From Diplolepis rosae (lineage: Eukaryota > Arthropoda > Insecta > Hymenoptera > Diplolepididae): a stretch of 64,000 nucleotides of DNA. The position numbers and the translations under genes are program-made. The stretch spans positions 32,565,501 through 32,629,500 of the forward strand of contig JAPYXD010000710.1 of the NCBI GenBank assembly GCA_030998225.1, written 5' to 3'. The notes beneath the pieces were generated by a model. It did not search any database and was not told the DNA's origin. It was given only the letters and a program-made list of their open reading frames with translations. This document shows positions 1 through 12,923 of the stretch, piece by piece. The stretch's first letter is position 1; each line of letters begins with the position of its first letter.

Positions 1-814
1 CTACCAAACTTTGATCCTTCCTTTTACCAAGTGGATGGAAAAGGCTTTTCAGACACAGCACACACGGAAATCGAGAAATTCAAGACAGTACAAAGATACA
101 CCTCAACGTGATACATCACATGTGCCTAGGTGTGGCAGGGGTGGAACTTCGGTCCTGGATGGGGCAAAGAAAGCTGCAATGCCGTTGTCGTCAGAGTGTT
201 TGCTCGCGAAATGGAACGCAAATTAGGTTTGGACGGGGATCGAAACCCAGTATCGAAATAAAAGAGTCACGTAAAATATACACCATCCCATGGTGCCTGT
301 CTCCTTCCTTTTCGTCTTTCTTTACTGATAACTCTCTCCGAATACCCTTTTTCCTGCTTTCCAAAACTTATATGTTTCTCACTCTTATGGGTATATAATG
401 TTACGAAAATATTCTGAACTAGAGATAAAATTTTATTTTCATACAATCCCATTTTATGCAAAATATTGCCTTTAGATTTTAGGATATTTATTTTCACGGC
501 TCAAAACTGAGACTGACAATAAAGGCACATATTTCGGGCCCTATGCTTCTTCTGGTGACGAGAATACATTTTCATCGCTAGGAAGCTTGAGCTGCGCTTT
601 ACGCTCAGTCTTGTGTGCTCTTTGTGCACATTCAATTTTATTCCTTATGATTCCATTTTGTGACTAGTTGAAATTTTATAATATTGTAAATGTGAATTTA
701 TTTTTCTTATAGTTACTTAGGTTTTGAGAAATATTCCTTCATTGTACGATACTCGCGCATTGTGCTCGAAATTAAAGTTCTAACCAAAACATTTTATTAA
801 ATTGGGGGAAAACG
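1..814. other. non-coding stretch, nothing recognised
   Basis: Short overlapping ORFs here show no domain, no consistent splice signals and no similarity to anything I recognise. I see no repeat structure either. Confidence 0.4.
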
Positions 815-1020
815 AAAATAGCACAAAGTGCCATTCTGAATAGCCAACTGGATCACTATAAGACAAAATGATAAACATTATTTCTGCGAATTTTACTATT
901 CATCCATCGAGAAGAAAAAAAAAATGGTAAATAGTGCAATGCGAATGGTAACACTTGCAGAAATGAAAATCAACTAGAGATCTAGCCGGAAATTCAAAAT
1001 GGCACTTTGCCTTATTTTGT
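815..1020. repeat. small inverted-repeat (MITE-like) element
   Basis: The left side contains CAAAGTGCCATTCTGAA and the right side contains its near-perfect reverse complement (TTCAAAATGGCACTTTG), about 150 bp apart. The arrangement fits a short non-autonomous hairpin element. Boundaries are approximate and no target duplication was resolved. Confidence 0.4.
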
Positions 1021-1271
1021 TTTACGTGATGAGTCAAGGTTTTAGGTTCAATTATAAAAAATTGGCTTAATCGAATTAAATCATTTTTTTCTAACCATGT
1101 CTGTCTCTTTCGCTAATTTTTAATTAGTTTTTAACGAATAATAATTTGAATAATGATTAACCCCTCTGCGCGAGACTTTTTCTTGACTTGAACGTTACCA
1201 AAATGCTTTAGTTGTTTAAGAATGATTGGCAAAGTAAACGTGGTCATATCTAAGGTATTTGGGGGGTGGTA

Positions 1272-1402
1272 GATTATGAATCTGAAGTCAGAATCTCAAA
1301 ATCCAATATGGTGATCTCGTTTCTCCAAAAAATTCTCTACTTGACTGCCATATTGGATCCACCAATTTGAATTTTAAAATTCTGACTTTAGATTCGTAAT
1401 CA
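1272..1402. repeat. short hairpin repeat
   Basis: ATTATGAATCTGAAGTCAGAAT near the left end pairs with ATTCTGACTTTAGATTCGTAAT near the right end. Internal CCAATATGG also pairs with CCATATTGG. The whole 130-bp segment can fold back on itself. Confidence 0.5.
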
Positions 1403-1527
1403 GCGATTAAAAGTAAGTTTAATTTTCCATTCGCGTGAAAATATTTCGGTCTGTCATTGTCACAATTCAGATACCAGTCGGGACTTGCTGAGGAACCAAA
1501 AAACTTTATTTTTTGGGATAAAGATAG

Positions 1528-2160
1528 TTAAGGTAGTTCGTTCACGAAAATTAGACCTCAAGCAAAAATAGATAATGTTGCTTTCAAGAATAGCAATATT
1601 ATTATTGAAGGGCTATTTTGGAAGAGAAAAGATTAATTTACATGAAAAAATTTGAAACACAGAAAAATAATTTTATTAATAAATTTTATTTTTGACCCAA
1701 CTTTTTTTCTTATCGCTTCTTACCAAATTTTAAAAAATTATGCGATTTTAATAAATTACAAATCACTTTTTCAAGAAAAAGATTCCCTACAACTTAACCA
1801 TTTCCAATTTTTGAAAATGAATAAATTATTATCAAATTTAGCAATTTGTTTGTAAAAATTTCGTTTTGGGAAATGTTTTTTTAATGGTTTCACCCATTAA
1901 AGAATTTATTTTTAAAAATCAGAAACGGTGAAGTTGTGGGAAATTTTTTCTCTGAAAAAATGATTCATGATTAATTAGAATCGCATAATTTTTTAAAATT
2001 TGGTAAGAAGCGATAAGAAAAATAATTGGGTCAAAAATAAAATTTATTAATAAAATTATTTTTCTGTGTTTCAAATTTTTTTCATGTAAAATAATCTTTT
2101 CTCTTTCAAAATAACCCTTCAATAATAATATTGCTATTCTTGAAAGCAAAATGATCTATT
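1528..2160. mobile_element. fold-back MITE, TTAAGGTAGTT family, copy 1
   Basis: The segment begins TTAAGGTAGTTCGTTCACG. Its two halves are inverted copies of each other, for example the 'gctttcaagaatagcaatat' block and its complement near 2130, so the whole unit is a long imperfect palindrome. Related copies lie at 30306-30828 and 34967-35576. Long ORFs read through the arms are by-products of the AT-rich palindrome and not genes. The right end seems to have lost the terminal bases. Confidence 0.7.
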
Positions 2161-2244
2161 TAATTATTACATGAATTCTCATTTTTTTCTTCAATATTAT
2201 ATAGCAATATGTGGAAAATTCGATATCGCAACTCAGTCCATCTT

Positions 2245-2408
2245 AAAGTGCTAGTCTCAAGCTTTAATTTGCGAGGTCGCAGGCCTTTCTAAGTGATTTC
2301 GTTCAAAAGTTAGAATAGAAAAAGTTGCGACGAGTATACTCGTCATTCCGACTACGGTAACATCTCCGTTCCGACGAGTATACTCGGGATATGAGGCAGG
2401 AGGGTTAA
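2245..2408. mobile_element. piggyBac-like terminal fragment with palindromic subterminal sites
   Basis: Reading leftwards from a TTAA at 2405-2408 the sequence is CCCTCCTGCC, then two copies of a perfect palindrome core CGAGTATACTCG (2331-2342 and 2375-2386). A TTAA-CCC terminus with subterminal palindromes is what piggyBac-type transposon ends look like. I could not find the matching other end, so this is called a fragment. Confidence 0.4.
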
Positions 2409-2507
2409 ATAAATGGTAGGAAAAAATTGTAAATAAAAACAAAAATTCTCATTTTCTGGATAAATAACATAAGACACGAAAAAAGGCAAGTGATTAAAGG
2501 TTTTAAC

Positions 2508-3241
2508 TTAAGGTGGTTATATCGTGACTCGGTGAGTCACATAAGAGCGTCAAAAATATTCTTGATTTGCATCGAAATTTTTGTGTTGTAAAATCCTAAA
2601 ATTAATTAAGATTGACATTTGTGACCGTTCCGCGATGTAAATGCGAATAATAAATAAGTTAATGAAAAAATATCTCTCAACGGTTTGCGTATTCACGACC
2701 ATATGACTTTCGAATGAAGCAATGTGGCAACGTCGCATTCTCTCCACTCTTCTAGTCCGCCATGTCAAGTGCACATGTATAGAAATCTAACCTACTTTAC
2801 TAACTACGCCTACGTGTACGCTCGAGCATGCGTTGCGACGTTGCCACGTGCTCACTGCTGTCTTCTTCGATTATGGCTGCCGATAAAATTCGACAGAGTT
2901 ACAATTTTTGGAAAGACAATACAGACTTATTGTACAGTAAAAAATTCTTTCAAAAAGCAGACGAATTTTTCAAGGTTTGCGGAAAATATGTAAAGTTTTT
3001 TGAATGCGTAGCATGGATTTTGTAAGTATAATGCACATTTGAAACTTGGGTTCACTTGTCATTGCCATTTACGGTATAGCAATTCATGACCAAACGGTGA
3101 AACTTTGATTAATTATTTCTCTATAACTAGACGGTCAAGCAACTTAAAACTTTGCAGGTGTATTCTAAAATAATCAAAGAAGCTATAATAAAAATTTCAG
3201 CTTTTTAGCATGGATTTTGTTTCACGATATAACCACTTTAA
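2508..3241. mobile_element. TTAA-flanked non-autonomous DNA transposon
   Basis: TTAA at both ends brackets terminal inverted repeats: GGTGGTTATATCGTGA on the left and the complement of AGTGGTTATATCGTGA on the right. The 734-bp length, TTAA target duplication and absence of a transposase ORF fit a piggyBac-type MITE. The small ORFs inside are not supported as genes. Confidence 0.7.
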
Positions 3242-6200
3242 CAAATTTTACAAAAATGATCCGGAGGTCCCTTTCCATATTTCTTGTGTTTTTTTTTATA
3301 CTGGTTATAAGAACTTGAGATATAGATAAAAATAATGAACGATGGAATAAAATTAAAATTAAAGCATTTCTAAATGGTGACTTTATGATCACCATGTATG
3401 CAAGCTGAAATGAATTTTTTTGTTGAACTTTCCAACTTTTTAAAATACGGTAAAATTTTTAATTATTGCCTGATCAAGAAATGCCTTCAAAATGAATTGT
3501 AAAGTTCTTTTAAGTACAACCACTAACTAAGTTTAAAAGCTTAAATTTCTGAATAATTTCAGAAATGACTTAACTTTCTGGTTTTTGGTGAGATATATCT
3601 AATTAATGAGCTCATCCTTTTTTACTTAACTCCTAATTATTTGTACCAAAGTGTATTTTAATCCAGTCATTCTTTCGGAAATTATTGTGTTCGCAAACTA
3701 GAAAAAATAGATACCGCTGTAAAATCCATTTCGTTTCATTTAGGGGCCTCAAAACGTGGAGATTTGATAAAAACTTAGAATGTCAAATTTTGCATAAATA
3801 CTTTCTGATTGATGGCAAGAAAGCCTCACCTTTTTCAGTTTTTGGTCTTCCACTTCCGTTACATTATAATATTTTATCCTCTCATATTGTTTTTTTATGC
3901 AAACGATGCCTCAATTATACTTGTCTTATAGAATGATTAAGGATGTGGGATGCTGATGAATATTAGTAATTTTTGTCACACTTTGGGAAGTCAGGCTCCG
4001 TTAGCTACTAATTTTTATAGTACTTAAGACGTTTTTAAAGATAGTAAATGGTGATAAACAATTTAAGAGATTTCAGCTTACTGCTGTTTCACATTTTGGG
4101 ACAGATTTGCACATTATCTTCTGGGAAATCGCTCGACGAACCCAAACCTCCCACGTCGAGATGAGTAGATCTCTTAGCAGGCTGCCATCTCCAAAATATG
4201 TCTGATGTCTATGGTGTCTACCTGCTTCCACGTTTGTATCAACTTCAGTACTATTAGCAAGGCGAGGTATACATATATACGTACTTTCGTGTAATTCACG
4301 TCATCAGCTCGACTACTATCATTACTTTTTTCGCATTACAAGCCGAGCTTTTTTATCTTATGCTTTTTTCGTACTTCAGGTCATTGATCAACTGGACCAC
4401 GTGACCAAATATAAAGTTGAATATATTTCTTCAAAATACACATTTTAGTAAATAAAACAGCTTTTTATAAAATTTAAAAAATATCGTAGAATACTGTTAG
4501 AAACGGTCTGTTTCATTTTTGTAAACTTTTTGCAAAGAAATTTGTTTACAGAAAATAAAACTGAAAGAATTTTACCGGCAATTACCAGTTAACTGTAAAT
4601 TTGTTTGAAAATTTTTTTACTTAAACAAACTAGACAGAAATTCCTGATTGTATTCTCTTGTATTTTAGAAATTGGCGGAAAGATATTTCATCCGCGAAAA
4701 AAGTTATCTCACATGAACATAAACTATGATTAAGTCATATGGTCAGGTTGGTCCATGGCCTTAAGGATATGTATCGAGTGAGTCACGTGATCATACAATA
4801 AAAGTATTCACGTACTTCATCATGTCGTATAACTTCAGACAAAAATATTTTATAAAAAATTGTTGTCAGAAAATCTCGGGGAGAATAAACATTTTTTCCT
4901 AATCTAAGAATCTTAAATTTCTCTTCCGTAAAGTATTAGACATTTCCACTTCCATAAACAGCTAACTTCATTTTGTAGAACACTGTTGGTATTGCCCCCA
5001 TTAAAAATTTATGGGAAGGAATCTTATTTTCCAATTTCTCCAATAAAAAAGCATTACCGGAAAAAAATTGATGTAAGAAAATGCGTTTTATTATTCACCA
5101 GAAATTAAAGTAAATAATAAAATTATTCAAATTCATTGTTCAGTTTAATTTACTTTGCATAATAAAACATATTTTCACCCATAACACCAGTGTTAAAGTC
5201 AGCTGTTCATAGAAGTGAAAATGTTGGTTTTAGTGTTTCAGATAAAAAGGACGATCGCTATCATGTACGCAGTGGAGAATCTTCAAGCGAGTAGTGCCCT
5301 AAACAAATACGAATTTTTATTGCTAAACATTATCGAATAAAATAAAAATAAATTTTTTCTGCAAGATTTGTGTATCTATGACCTACTTCAACAGTACTTG
5401 AAACATTTCATAAGTTAGGCAGCCTAAAAACCTGTGCCAAATATCATGCAATTTTCGGCGTTCTAAACCAGGTTCCCCCCTTAAACGTAAATTTTTGGTT
5501 GTCTAGCTGAATCGAAATTCATCGACTAGAAAGTGATGATTTAAAGGAATCACAAATTGCCAGTTTAGTCTAAAGAATCGCTACAATATTGGATATTCAC
5601 AAAGATAGCAATACAAAGCACGTTAGACGGGAAATTGACACCCTGCTTGCGCAGGTAATGATACAGAACTATATAGATCTCCTAGAACAAAGAAAAAGGC
5701 AGAAACGCATCTACCTACACAGTTTTCCTCTTATCCTTCCCATTTCCACTCAATCGGATCGAGTACATCTTCACCATTACGTACTCCTCCAGGATACTCC
5801 TTGTCATTCGAGAAACTGTATGTATACTGAATAGTTTCTTTTTCACAAAACTCGGATGTTTGAGAAGCAAAGGAATCTGTATTTTCGAAATTAGAAAAGA
5901 GAAGAGAAGTAAAAACTCGATAGATTCTCTTCCTTAGTTCAAGTTTCACAAATCGGTTTCCAATTCTTCGCCTTAAATCATTTCTTATTCTTATTATTAT
6001 TACCATATCAGTGCATTTAAAAACCACACCTGAAATATAAACCCAAACAATAAATTCCCAAAAATGTCGGGAACTACGCCTCAGTCGGTAATTTTAACGA
6101 TATTCAAAATTAGTTTGTAAAATGTATATTGCTACGAAGAGTATAATTTTACAAAGTAAAAAAGGGGTGAAGATAACTATCTCGAGTAAAAAAAAAAACT

Positions 6201-6885
6201 GATGTTTGAAGTAATCAATTGGTTGTGAAACCAGGGCTTATGCAAACAGGAAATATGTTAATGTAAATTAATGTACATAACTGTCCTGGAAGTACTTTAT
6301 GGCAAGGCAAGTTCGAGTCGAGACACCCGTTATAGGGAATCGTTCCCGCCTTTAGCCACTACGGCACATAATGCAGTATATAGGAAACTTGTACATACAT
6401 ATATACATTTCCCGGTAGGTCGTATCTTCTCGTTAGCCGCGTGATGATGCTACCCGCTTGGTAGAGTCACGTTTTTAATTTCTACCGAAGCGGCTTTAGT
6501 TCATTTTCACACCCCCCCAAGCGTTACGTTCGTCGAACGTCTAATAAGTAAATAATAACTCCTTAGCGCACATAAGTTACACCACTGAGAAAGCTAAGCC
6601 AATCAGAATTGTTCGGCTGGTTTGTTATGTGCTCAAGGGTCTTCCTTTTTCTTTTTAAACTCTTCCTTACCTTCCTCTTCATCACGTCCTCCTCCTCACA
6701 CTCCAGACCGAATCATTAGCAACAATGAAATTAATAAATGACTACTTCAAAAATATTTCTTTCGGATTTATTAACTTTGTTCGTTATAAAGGGCTTTTTA
6801 AGAGGGACTTTCTTGTTGAATTTTAAATGAAACACACATTTTGGATGAAAGTTCTGTATTTATTTATTGATATATAATGTAGAAA
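3242..6885. other. AT-rich non-coding stretch
   Basis: There are no convincing exons: no long ORF with domains and no paired splice signals. Local inversions exist but no clear element boundaries. The small ORFs near 3.7 and 5.6-6.0 kb have no recognisable content. Confidence 0.35.
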
Positions 6886-6889
6886 ATTT

Positions 6890-8335
6890 ACAATTCATGA
6901 ATTAAAAATAATATCGGACAAATGTCCACCACAATCGGATCTTGGTTTTCAAGGCTTCATGCGGGATTGCGGATTATCTCCATAGATTTGATGTTTTACA
7001 CAGCCCCATTAGAAATAGTTTAAGGGCGTTAAATCACATAATTTAGGCGGCTAATTGACCGTAGAATCACGCGAAATTATTCGATCGGGAAATTTCGTTA
7101 GTAATAAATTTAATTTTACAGTGACATGTTTGATAACATGTCTGCTATTATATTAACCCAAAATTCATAGAATTTTTGCTCATTTCTCGTTATTTTGGAA
7201 TAGGGTCAGATTCTTTTTATTTTCTTCGATTAAAATGATCACTATTAGATATAAAAATACACAGAAAAAGAAAAGAGGCAAACGTTTCGGCCATATATGG
7301 GGGCCCTCTTCAGGGCCATAAATTCAAAGAATAATTCAAAATTTCTGTAAGAGATTAGAATATAGGAGATAATTAAAATAAGGATTATCATAGAAATCAA
7401 AAACTTATCTCATAGCTTGCAATTCAAAATGAAGTAGTCCTGTATGCAGCATCAGGAATTGAAAAAATATTTAGAGTTCACTGTGAATAAAAAACCAGAT
7501 AAAATGAAAAAACAAAAAATTTTTGCATACGAACCGACCGGAAATTTTTTAAAATTTTATTATTAAAGAAGAATGCCCAATTGATTATTAATGAAAAAAC
7601 GCGAACAAGGTTTATATTTTTGAAAACTTTTCTTGAGGAACGAGAAATAAATAAATTTAATTTAAAAGTGACATGCTTGTTTTATTAACAGTGAACTCTA
7701 AATATTTTTTCAATTCGTGATGCTGCATACTGGACTACTTCATTTTGAATTGCAAGCTATGAGATAAGTTTTTGATTTCTATGATAATCCTTATTTTAAT
7801 TATCTCCTATATTCTAATCTGTTACAGAAATTTTGAACTTTTCTTTGAATTTATGGCACTGAAGAGGGCCCCCATATGTGGTCGAAACGTTTGCCTTTCT
7901 TTCTTTTTCTGCGTATTTTTATATCCAATAGTGATAATTTTAATCGAAGAAAATAAAAAGAATCTGACCCTATGCCAAAATAACGAGAAATGAACAAAAA
8001 ATTCAATAAATTTAATGTTTCAGTAACTGTGTGGTATGTGGCGCCATCTTCTTGAAACAACATATCACTCACATCCATATCATTAATATTAGACGAGGGA
8101 ACATTGCTCAACATATCCCGATAACGCAATCCATTGACACTAACAGCGTTTCCAGACTCATTCAAAGAAAATGCTCAAATTTATCTACCAAATTCTTTAT
8201 AGCAGTCTCAGAAGGACGATTATCATAACCGAAAATATTCGAAATTTTGCGATATGTAGTTTTTACAGACTCACCATTTTCTTAGTGGATTTCAATTGAT
8301 TTAATGCGATTTACGATTGAAATTGAAGACATCCT
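6890..8335 (-). pseudogene. decayed mariner-like transposase, interrupted by an inverted repeat
   Basis: Read on the minus strand, 8335-8170 gives an N-terminal fragment with a helix-turn-helix-like 'YDNRPSETAIKNLVDKFE'. Then 8165-8020 contains FQEDGATYHT, the second catalytic Asp block of mariner-like DDE transposases. After a large insertion (7168-8000) the C-terminal part resumes at 7130-6890 with DLTPLNYF and a YGDNPQS block. Stop codons and frameshifts are scattered throughout, and part of the central domain is missing. It is a dead copy; ends are approximate because no terminal repeats were identified. Confidence 0.65.
7168..8000. repeat. large inverted-repeat element inside the mariner-like pseudogene
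   Basis: Left arm 7168-7484 and right arm 7680-8000 are near-complete inverted copies separated by about 195 bp. Each arm carries the block around AAACGTTTCGGCC ... GGGGGCCCTCTTCAG. The element separates the two halves of the transposase pseudogene, so it inserted later. A third, single copy of the arm sequence lies at 63270-63460. The minus-strand ORF that spans the right arm and the transposase is a chimera of the two. Confidence 0.7.
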
Positions 8336-8771
8336 AATACCAAACATAGACCTTGGTTTTTACGAAGTTTCAAAGTATTTTGTTGAAAACTGTAAAAATA
8401 AGCTATTTTAAATTTTGAATTGGCCGCGACTTTGTATTTTTCAAAATTTTAGATATTTAAAATTATCAAGCAATTTCTGAAGCCAAACATTTCGTTTTCC
8501 TGATGTTCAAAAGTATAACGTTGAAAACTATGGACAAAAGGCATTTTTAAAATTTTTAGTACGTGGATTCTTCACTTGCCTTTGAAAAAAATGTTTTCAG
8601 TTGTTTTTCACGTAGAGAGCAAGAACAAAGCCTGGTACATCCTCTAAAAGACATGGAGTGATGTAATATGACAAGAGATGACCGTTTTTAACAGAACAAG
8701 CACACGTACACTGATAAGTATAGGACTAGCTTTTAGAACTTTAATTGCTTAATAAAAAATAAGGATGCTTT

Positions 8772-8990
8772 CACAGAGAAAAATAGATGTTTAGAATTAA
8801 TATCTAGATGTTTAACTATGGGACAGTCATCTTATATGTTAAGTTGTAATATCTAGATATTCAGCTGTAATATCTAAGATGTTATAATATGCTGAGATTA
8901 ATATCTTGGATATTACAGTTGAACATCTAGATATTACAATTGAACATTTAAGATGGCTGTCCCATAGTTAAACTTCCATTTTTCTCCGTG
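8772..8990. mobile_element. MITE with CACGGAGAAAAAT ends, short type, copy 1
   Basis: Left end CACAGAGAAAAATAGATGTT and right end ...CCATTTTTCTCCGTG are inverted repeats. The inside is a dense series of TATCTAGATGTT-like units in both orientations, and GGGACAG/CTGTCCC pair just inside the ends. The same architecture recurs at 13612-13851. Confidence 0.7.
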
Positions 8991-10708
8991 TTCTTCGGAA
9001 AAAATTGTTGAAATGAATATTTATTAATTGAAAACAATTAGAGTAAATAATGAGTTTCTAAAAAATAACTACAAAAGTCACTAATCTAATATCGGAATGG
9101 TAAAATTTATTATAAAAACTAATGTGAAAAATGTTGTTTCTTATTGATCTATTGAATTAAAAAAATTTGGCCCTAAATATTTTTTAAATGTACGCGTGTT
9201 TTCTTATAGTAAAACGGTCATCTTGCCATGTGACGTCATTTCTTATCACGAAAAAATTTGTTTTTATGATTTCACAGTTTTTGTATACAAAAATATCAGG
9301 CAAACATAACTCTTCGAAAAGTAAGTAAGTCGCTTGCGCAAATGATTTCTCCATGAAGGACCATCTGAAGCAGATAAAGCGAAGAGTTTTAGATTTAGTT
9401 CGACAGTAGCTATATCCTGAACCTCAACCAATAAAATTCATGCAAAAATTCCAAAATGGCCGAAATTCTTCGAAAAAAAAAGTTTGTTGTCGTGTTTGCT
9501 TGACTTTTTTGTATACAAAAACTGTATAAAATCGCTAAAAAATTTTTTTCATGTATTTTAAGAGTTTATTTATTAAGCCCAACAAGTCTCATATCAATAT
9601 TTATATTAGTAACCTCCACAAAATTTCTTAAAAATATTCTTTTTTTGGAGGGATAGAGTGGTATGATCCCTTAAACCTCAAACTGGCAAAAATGGAATTA
9701 TGTAGGGCTAAAAAAGGCCCTAATCTATTAGAAATTAAATCCTCTGCAGGCTCTTTCAAGACCTACTTAGCCCTCCAATTCAGAGGTCTAAAATAGGGCT
9801 GAATTTTTTACCCGAGAACCCCCAATAGAAAATAACGCGATTCATCAAATGCAGTGTAACATTTAATGTAAATATTAAATATAGATGTGCAATATGAATA
9901 TGCGATTTAATATTAGAAATGGAACGGAGCGATTATATGAGGTTTAAAGTTGAAATCATAAAGTATGTTCATGACATAGATAGTAAATTTCTACATCGAA
10001 AATAAGACTTTATGGGTTGATGTCGTTAGAGCACTTCAGTGGCAAATGTAAGCATACGCGTATACGTAGATACCAGTATATCTTAGGAAATAAAATGCGA
10101 CGTTGAAGAGGGGTCGGCAAGGTATCTTGTAACGCATATGAATATGTAGGCGAATAGTAAAGGGATGGAAGTGCCTGGGAGGGGAAATGGGGATCAACAT
10201 CTACGAGGTCTTGGCTTCTTACTTAGGATGCATGTGTTTACCTTTAATATATTTTCCGACCATGTTGACCGAGACGTGCTTTGAGTCGTGTGTGTATGAG
10301 CGAAGAAATCGACTTACACGGTGGCAATAAAGTATTCACTTTGCCCAACCACGTCTAAAACTGCGGTTCAAATTTTCCCAATAAACGCTTGCAACATCAT
10401 ATTATACTGAGCCTGGGAATCCCGGAAATTGCTCAGCATATGATGCATAAAAGCGATTACTTGTGAACTGTCTATATTGCAGAGTGTTGACAATTTTTTA
10501 TTTCATGTTTTTCAAGTCTTAAATTAACAATTTAAATTCAGGAACATAAGCTAGAGTGACTTTTAAATTTCAGTCTCTGATATAATAATAATGTTACAAT
10601 TTTTTTCTTTTGCAACTTTTTCTGAAACTGGTATTTCAGAGTTGTTGAATGTTCAAAGAGCACTCAATTTATCTATCAAGTATTTTAGTACAGTATCCAG
10701 TGACCCGT
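8991..10708. other. non-coding stretch
   Basis: No gene signals or defined repeat ends were found. The 9.6-9.8 kb part contains several AGGGCT/AGCCCT words with no resolved structure. Confidence 0.3.
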
Positions 10709-11418
10709 TTAAGGGGGTGTTCTCATCGAACGGTTTCAGAAAATCGATTTTTTTTTTCATTTTTTCAAAGATTAGGGATCTAAGAATAGTATACCAAAAG
10801 GATTTGTTTTACTATGGCAATTACGTGAAGAAAGTTAAACTCAATTTGTCGCTTTTTTTCATTGGAAACTTTAAACGCGTTTTTCTCAAAACTACTTTTT
10901 CCAAACTGGTTCCCACGATTTCTAAGAAACTAGTAGACGAATTTTGATAAACTATTTTTTTAAATGTGTGGAAATGTACTCGCTATCGTCTAACGGACGT
11001 TTTTCCCCTATTGTTTATAACACATGTTTAATGAATTTTGAAAGATGAAAAAAAGGTGAAAAAAACGACTTTTTTTCTATAGCCCGCCATTTTGACAATT
11101 GTTATGTAAAAAAAGCCTCCGTCAGACAATAACTACACTACCATAGATTAAGAATAACATTTACTCTTGTGTTTCAGACCAGCCATTTTTGAGATTTGGT
11201 GGGAACCATCAACCAACTTTTTTTAGAAGGCCTATGTTCGCAAGGGTGCAGTGACCAAACCGTGCAAATTTTTTCATACAAGTTTTCTGAATTTTATAGT
11301 CTAAGGGTTAATAAATCTCTTAAAAGAAACCGCATTAAAAAACAAATTATAGTTTTCTCACAGTAAAATTCCAAAAAACGCTTCGAAATACGGCCAATCC
11401 ATGAGAACACCCCCTTAA
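10709..11418. mobile_element. TTAA-flanked MITE, GGGGGTGTTCTCAT ends
   Basis: TTAA at both ends flanks the 14-bp terminal inverted repeat GGGGGTGTTCTCAT. The interior shares the block TTTAAACGCGTTTTTCTCAAAAC with the similar elements at 38699-39406 and 43844-44435, so the three belong to one group. The ORF at 10591-10947 runs across the left end and is not a gene. Confidence 0.75.
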
Positions 11419-12923
11419 CTAAAAACAGGCTAAATGAACATTATGTTTTGTATTTTTGTAATTTATATTCTGAATCGTTCTAAATTTGTTTAAATATTAT
11501 GATCTATAAATAATTACGAATTGAAAAACAGATATTTACTGATTATATGGATTATTATATGGATATATGTAAACTGATTATATGGAGGACAGCGTAATTA
11601 TTGAAGAGTATGTTTTTTGTTGAAAATAACTTTTTTTAAATCGATCTTGGACTTGACATAGCCCAGGAATGTATCCGATATGATTTTGGAGGGATCCGGC
11701 TTCGAATCCTTATTGAAATTGATTTTTTTTATATATTGTCTTGAAAAGAACTAAATTTGTAAAGAGTCAATAAATTATTCTTCAGTAATGTCGCATAATT
11801 TTATAATGTATTCATAATCTGGACGTTGAACTGTTGTATTTAAATATTCAAAAATAAATTTATAAAAAGAATATTAACATTTGAATTTAGAGAGCAACTG
11901 AAATTCTTGTTTTTCAATTATCATTTCTTTAAATATTCTATTTCATGACTTTTACCTCGTCGCATTATTTTCAACACTTAAATAGTTTCTAGTTTTCAAG
12001 TTTATCAATAGACAGAGTATAGTTTTCAAATTTTTAGAAGTCTTCAGCTATACGAAGAAAAATTTCCTGAATTTTGAAGATATTATCAGATTTTTACATT
12101 CTACAACAAAAATTTTTAAAAGTTTTAATTCAACTATTATACATTCCATGAATCTTCTACATTCATAAACTTGCTATTTTTGCATTTATCAACAATGAGG
12201 TGTTAATTTTTTACATTTATATCATCATATGAGAAGGTGTTGGTTTTATGTGAAAAACCACTTTCGGAATTTTCATCAAATCTTTACGTTTTGAGACCAT
12301 CTGAGTCAGGTAAAACGGTTTTTTGAAAAGTGTCAATCTGTCTGTAGTCTGTCCGGCGTCTGACGACACTATAACACTAAATAGAATTGTCGGATTCGAT
12401 TGAACTTTGGCATACTTCATAGAAATCCCCAAAAAGTGAGGATAAGTTCCTTCACCAGCCACACTTGACCAAAATTGTGAAAATTACCCTTGTAAAATTT
12501 GTCGATTAAAGCAAAATTAGAAAAGTACCAATATGGGAAACTTGAAAAAAGTTAATGTCAAAATTCCATTTTCCAGTTAAATTATAATTATTAGATACGA
12601 GAAAAACGTTATGATACAAAATTGTTTACTAAAAAAAAATCTACAAGTTTCAATCGCAACATTTTGTTATAAGATGTATATATTTTTTTTAATTTAAAAA
12701 ATACAATTGAAAATTTAATTTTTTAACCAAAAATGTGTGAAATTTGAAGAAAACGTAAGATTGTAAATAAAACGTTAAGATGGAAAATTATTTGCCTAAC
12801 TGGTGTCTACAAATTCTCATTAGGACATATTAAAATTTCAAAAAACATTATTAAAAATAAAAACTTCAATTTTTTAACAAAATTATGAGATACGAAAAAG
12901 CTTCAAAATGCAAAATTCTTTGT
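11419..12923. other. AT-rich non-coding stretch
   Basis: No supported gene, repeat boundary or RNA gene is visible. The minus-strand ORF at 12217-12462 has no recognisable features. Confidence 0.3.

Noticed and set aside
1652..2149. ORFs in both orientations with similar protein sequence
   Set aside because: They are the two arms of a fold-back MITE, not paralogous genes.
7851..8165. 104-residue ORF read as one protein
   Set aside because: Half comes from the transposase pseudogene and half from the inserted inverted repeat.
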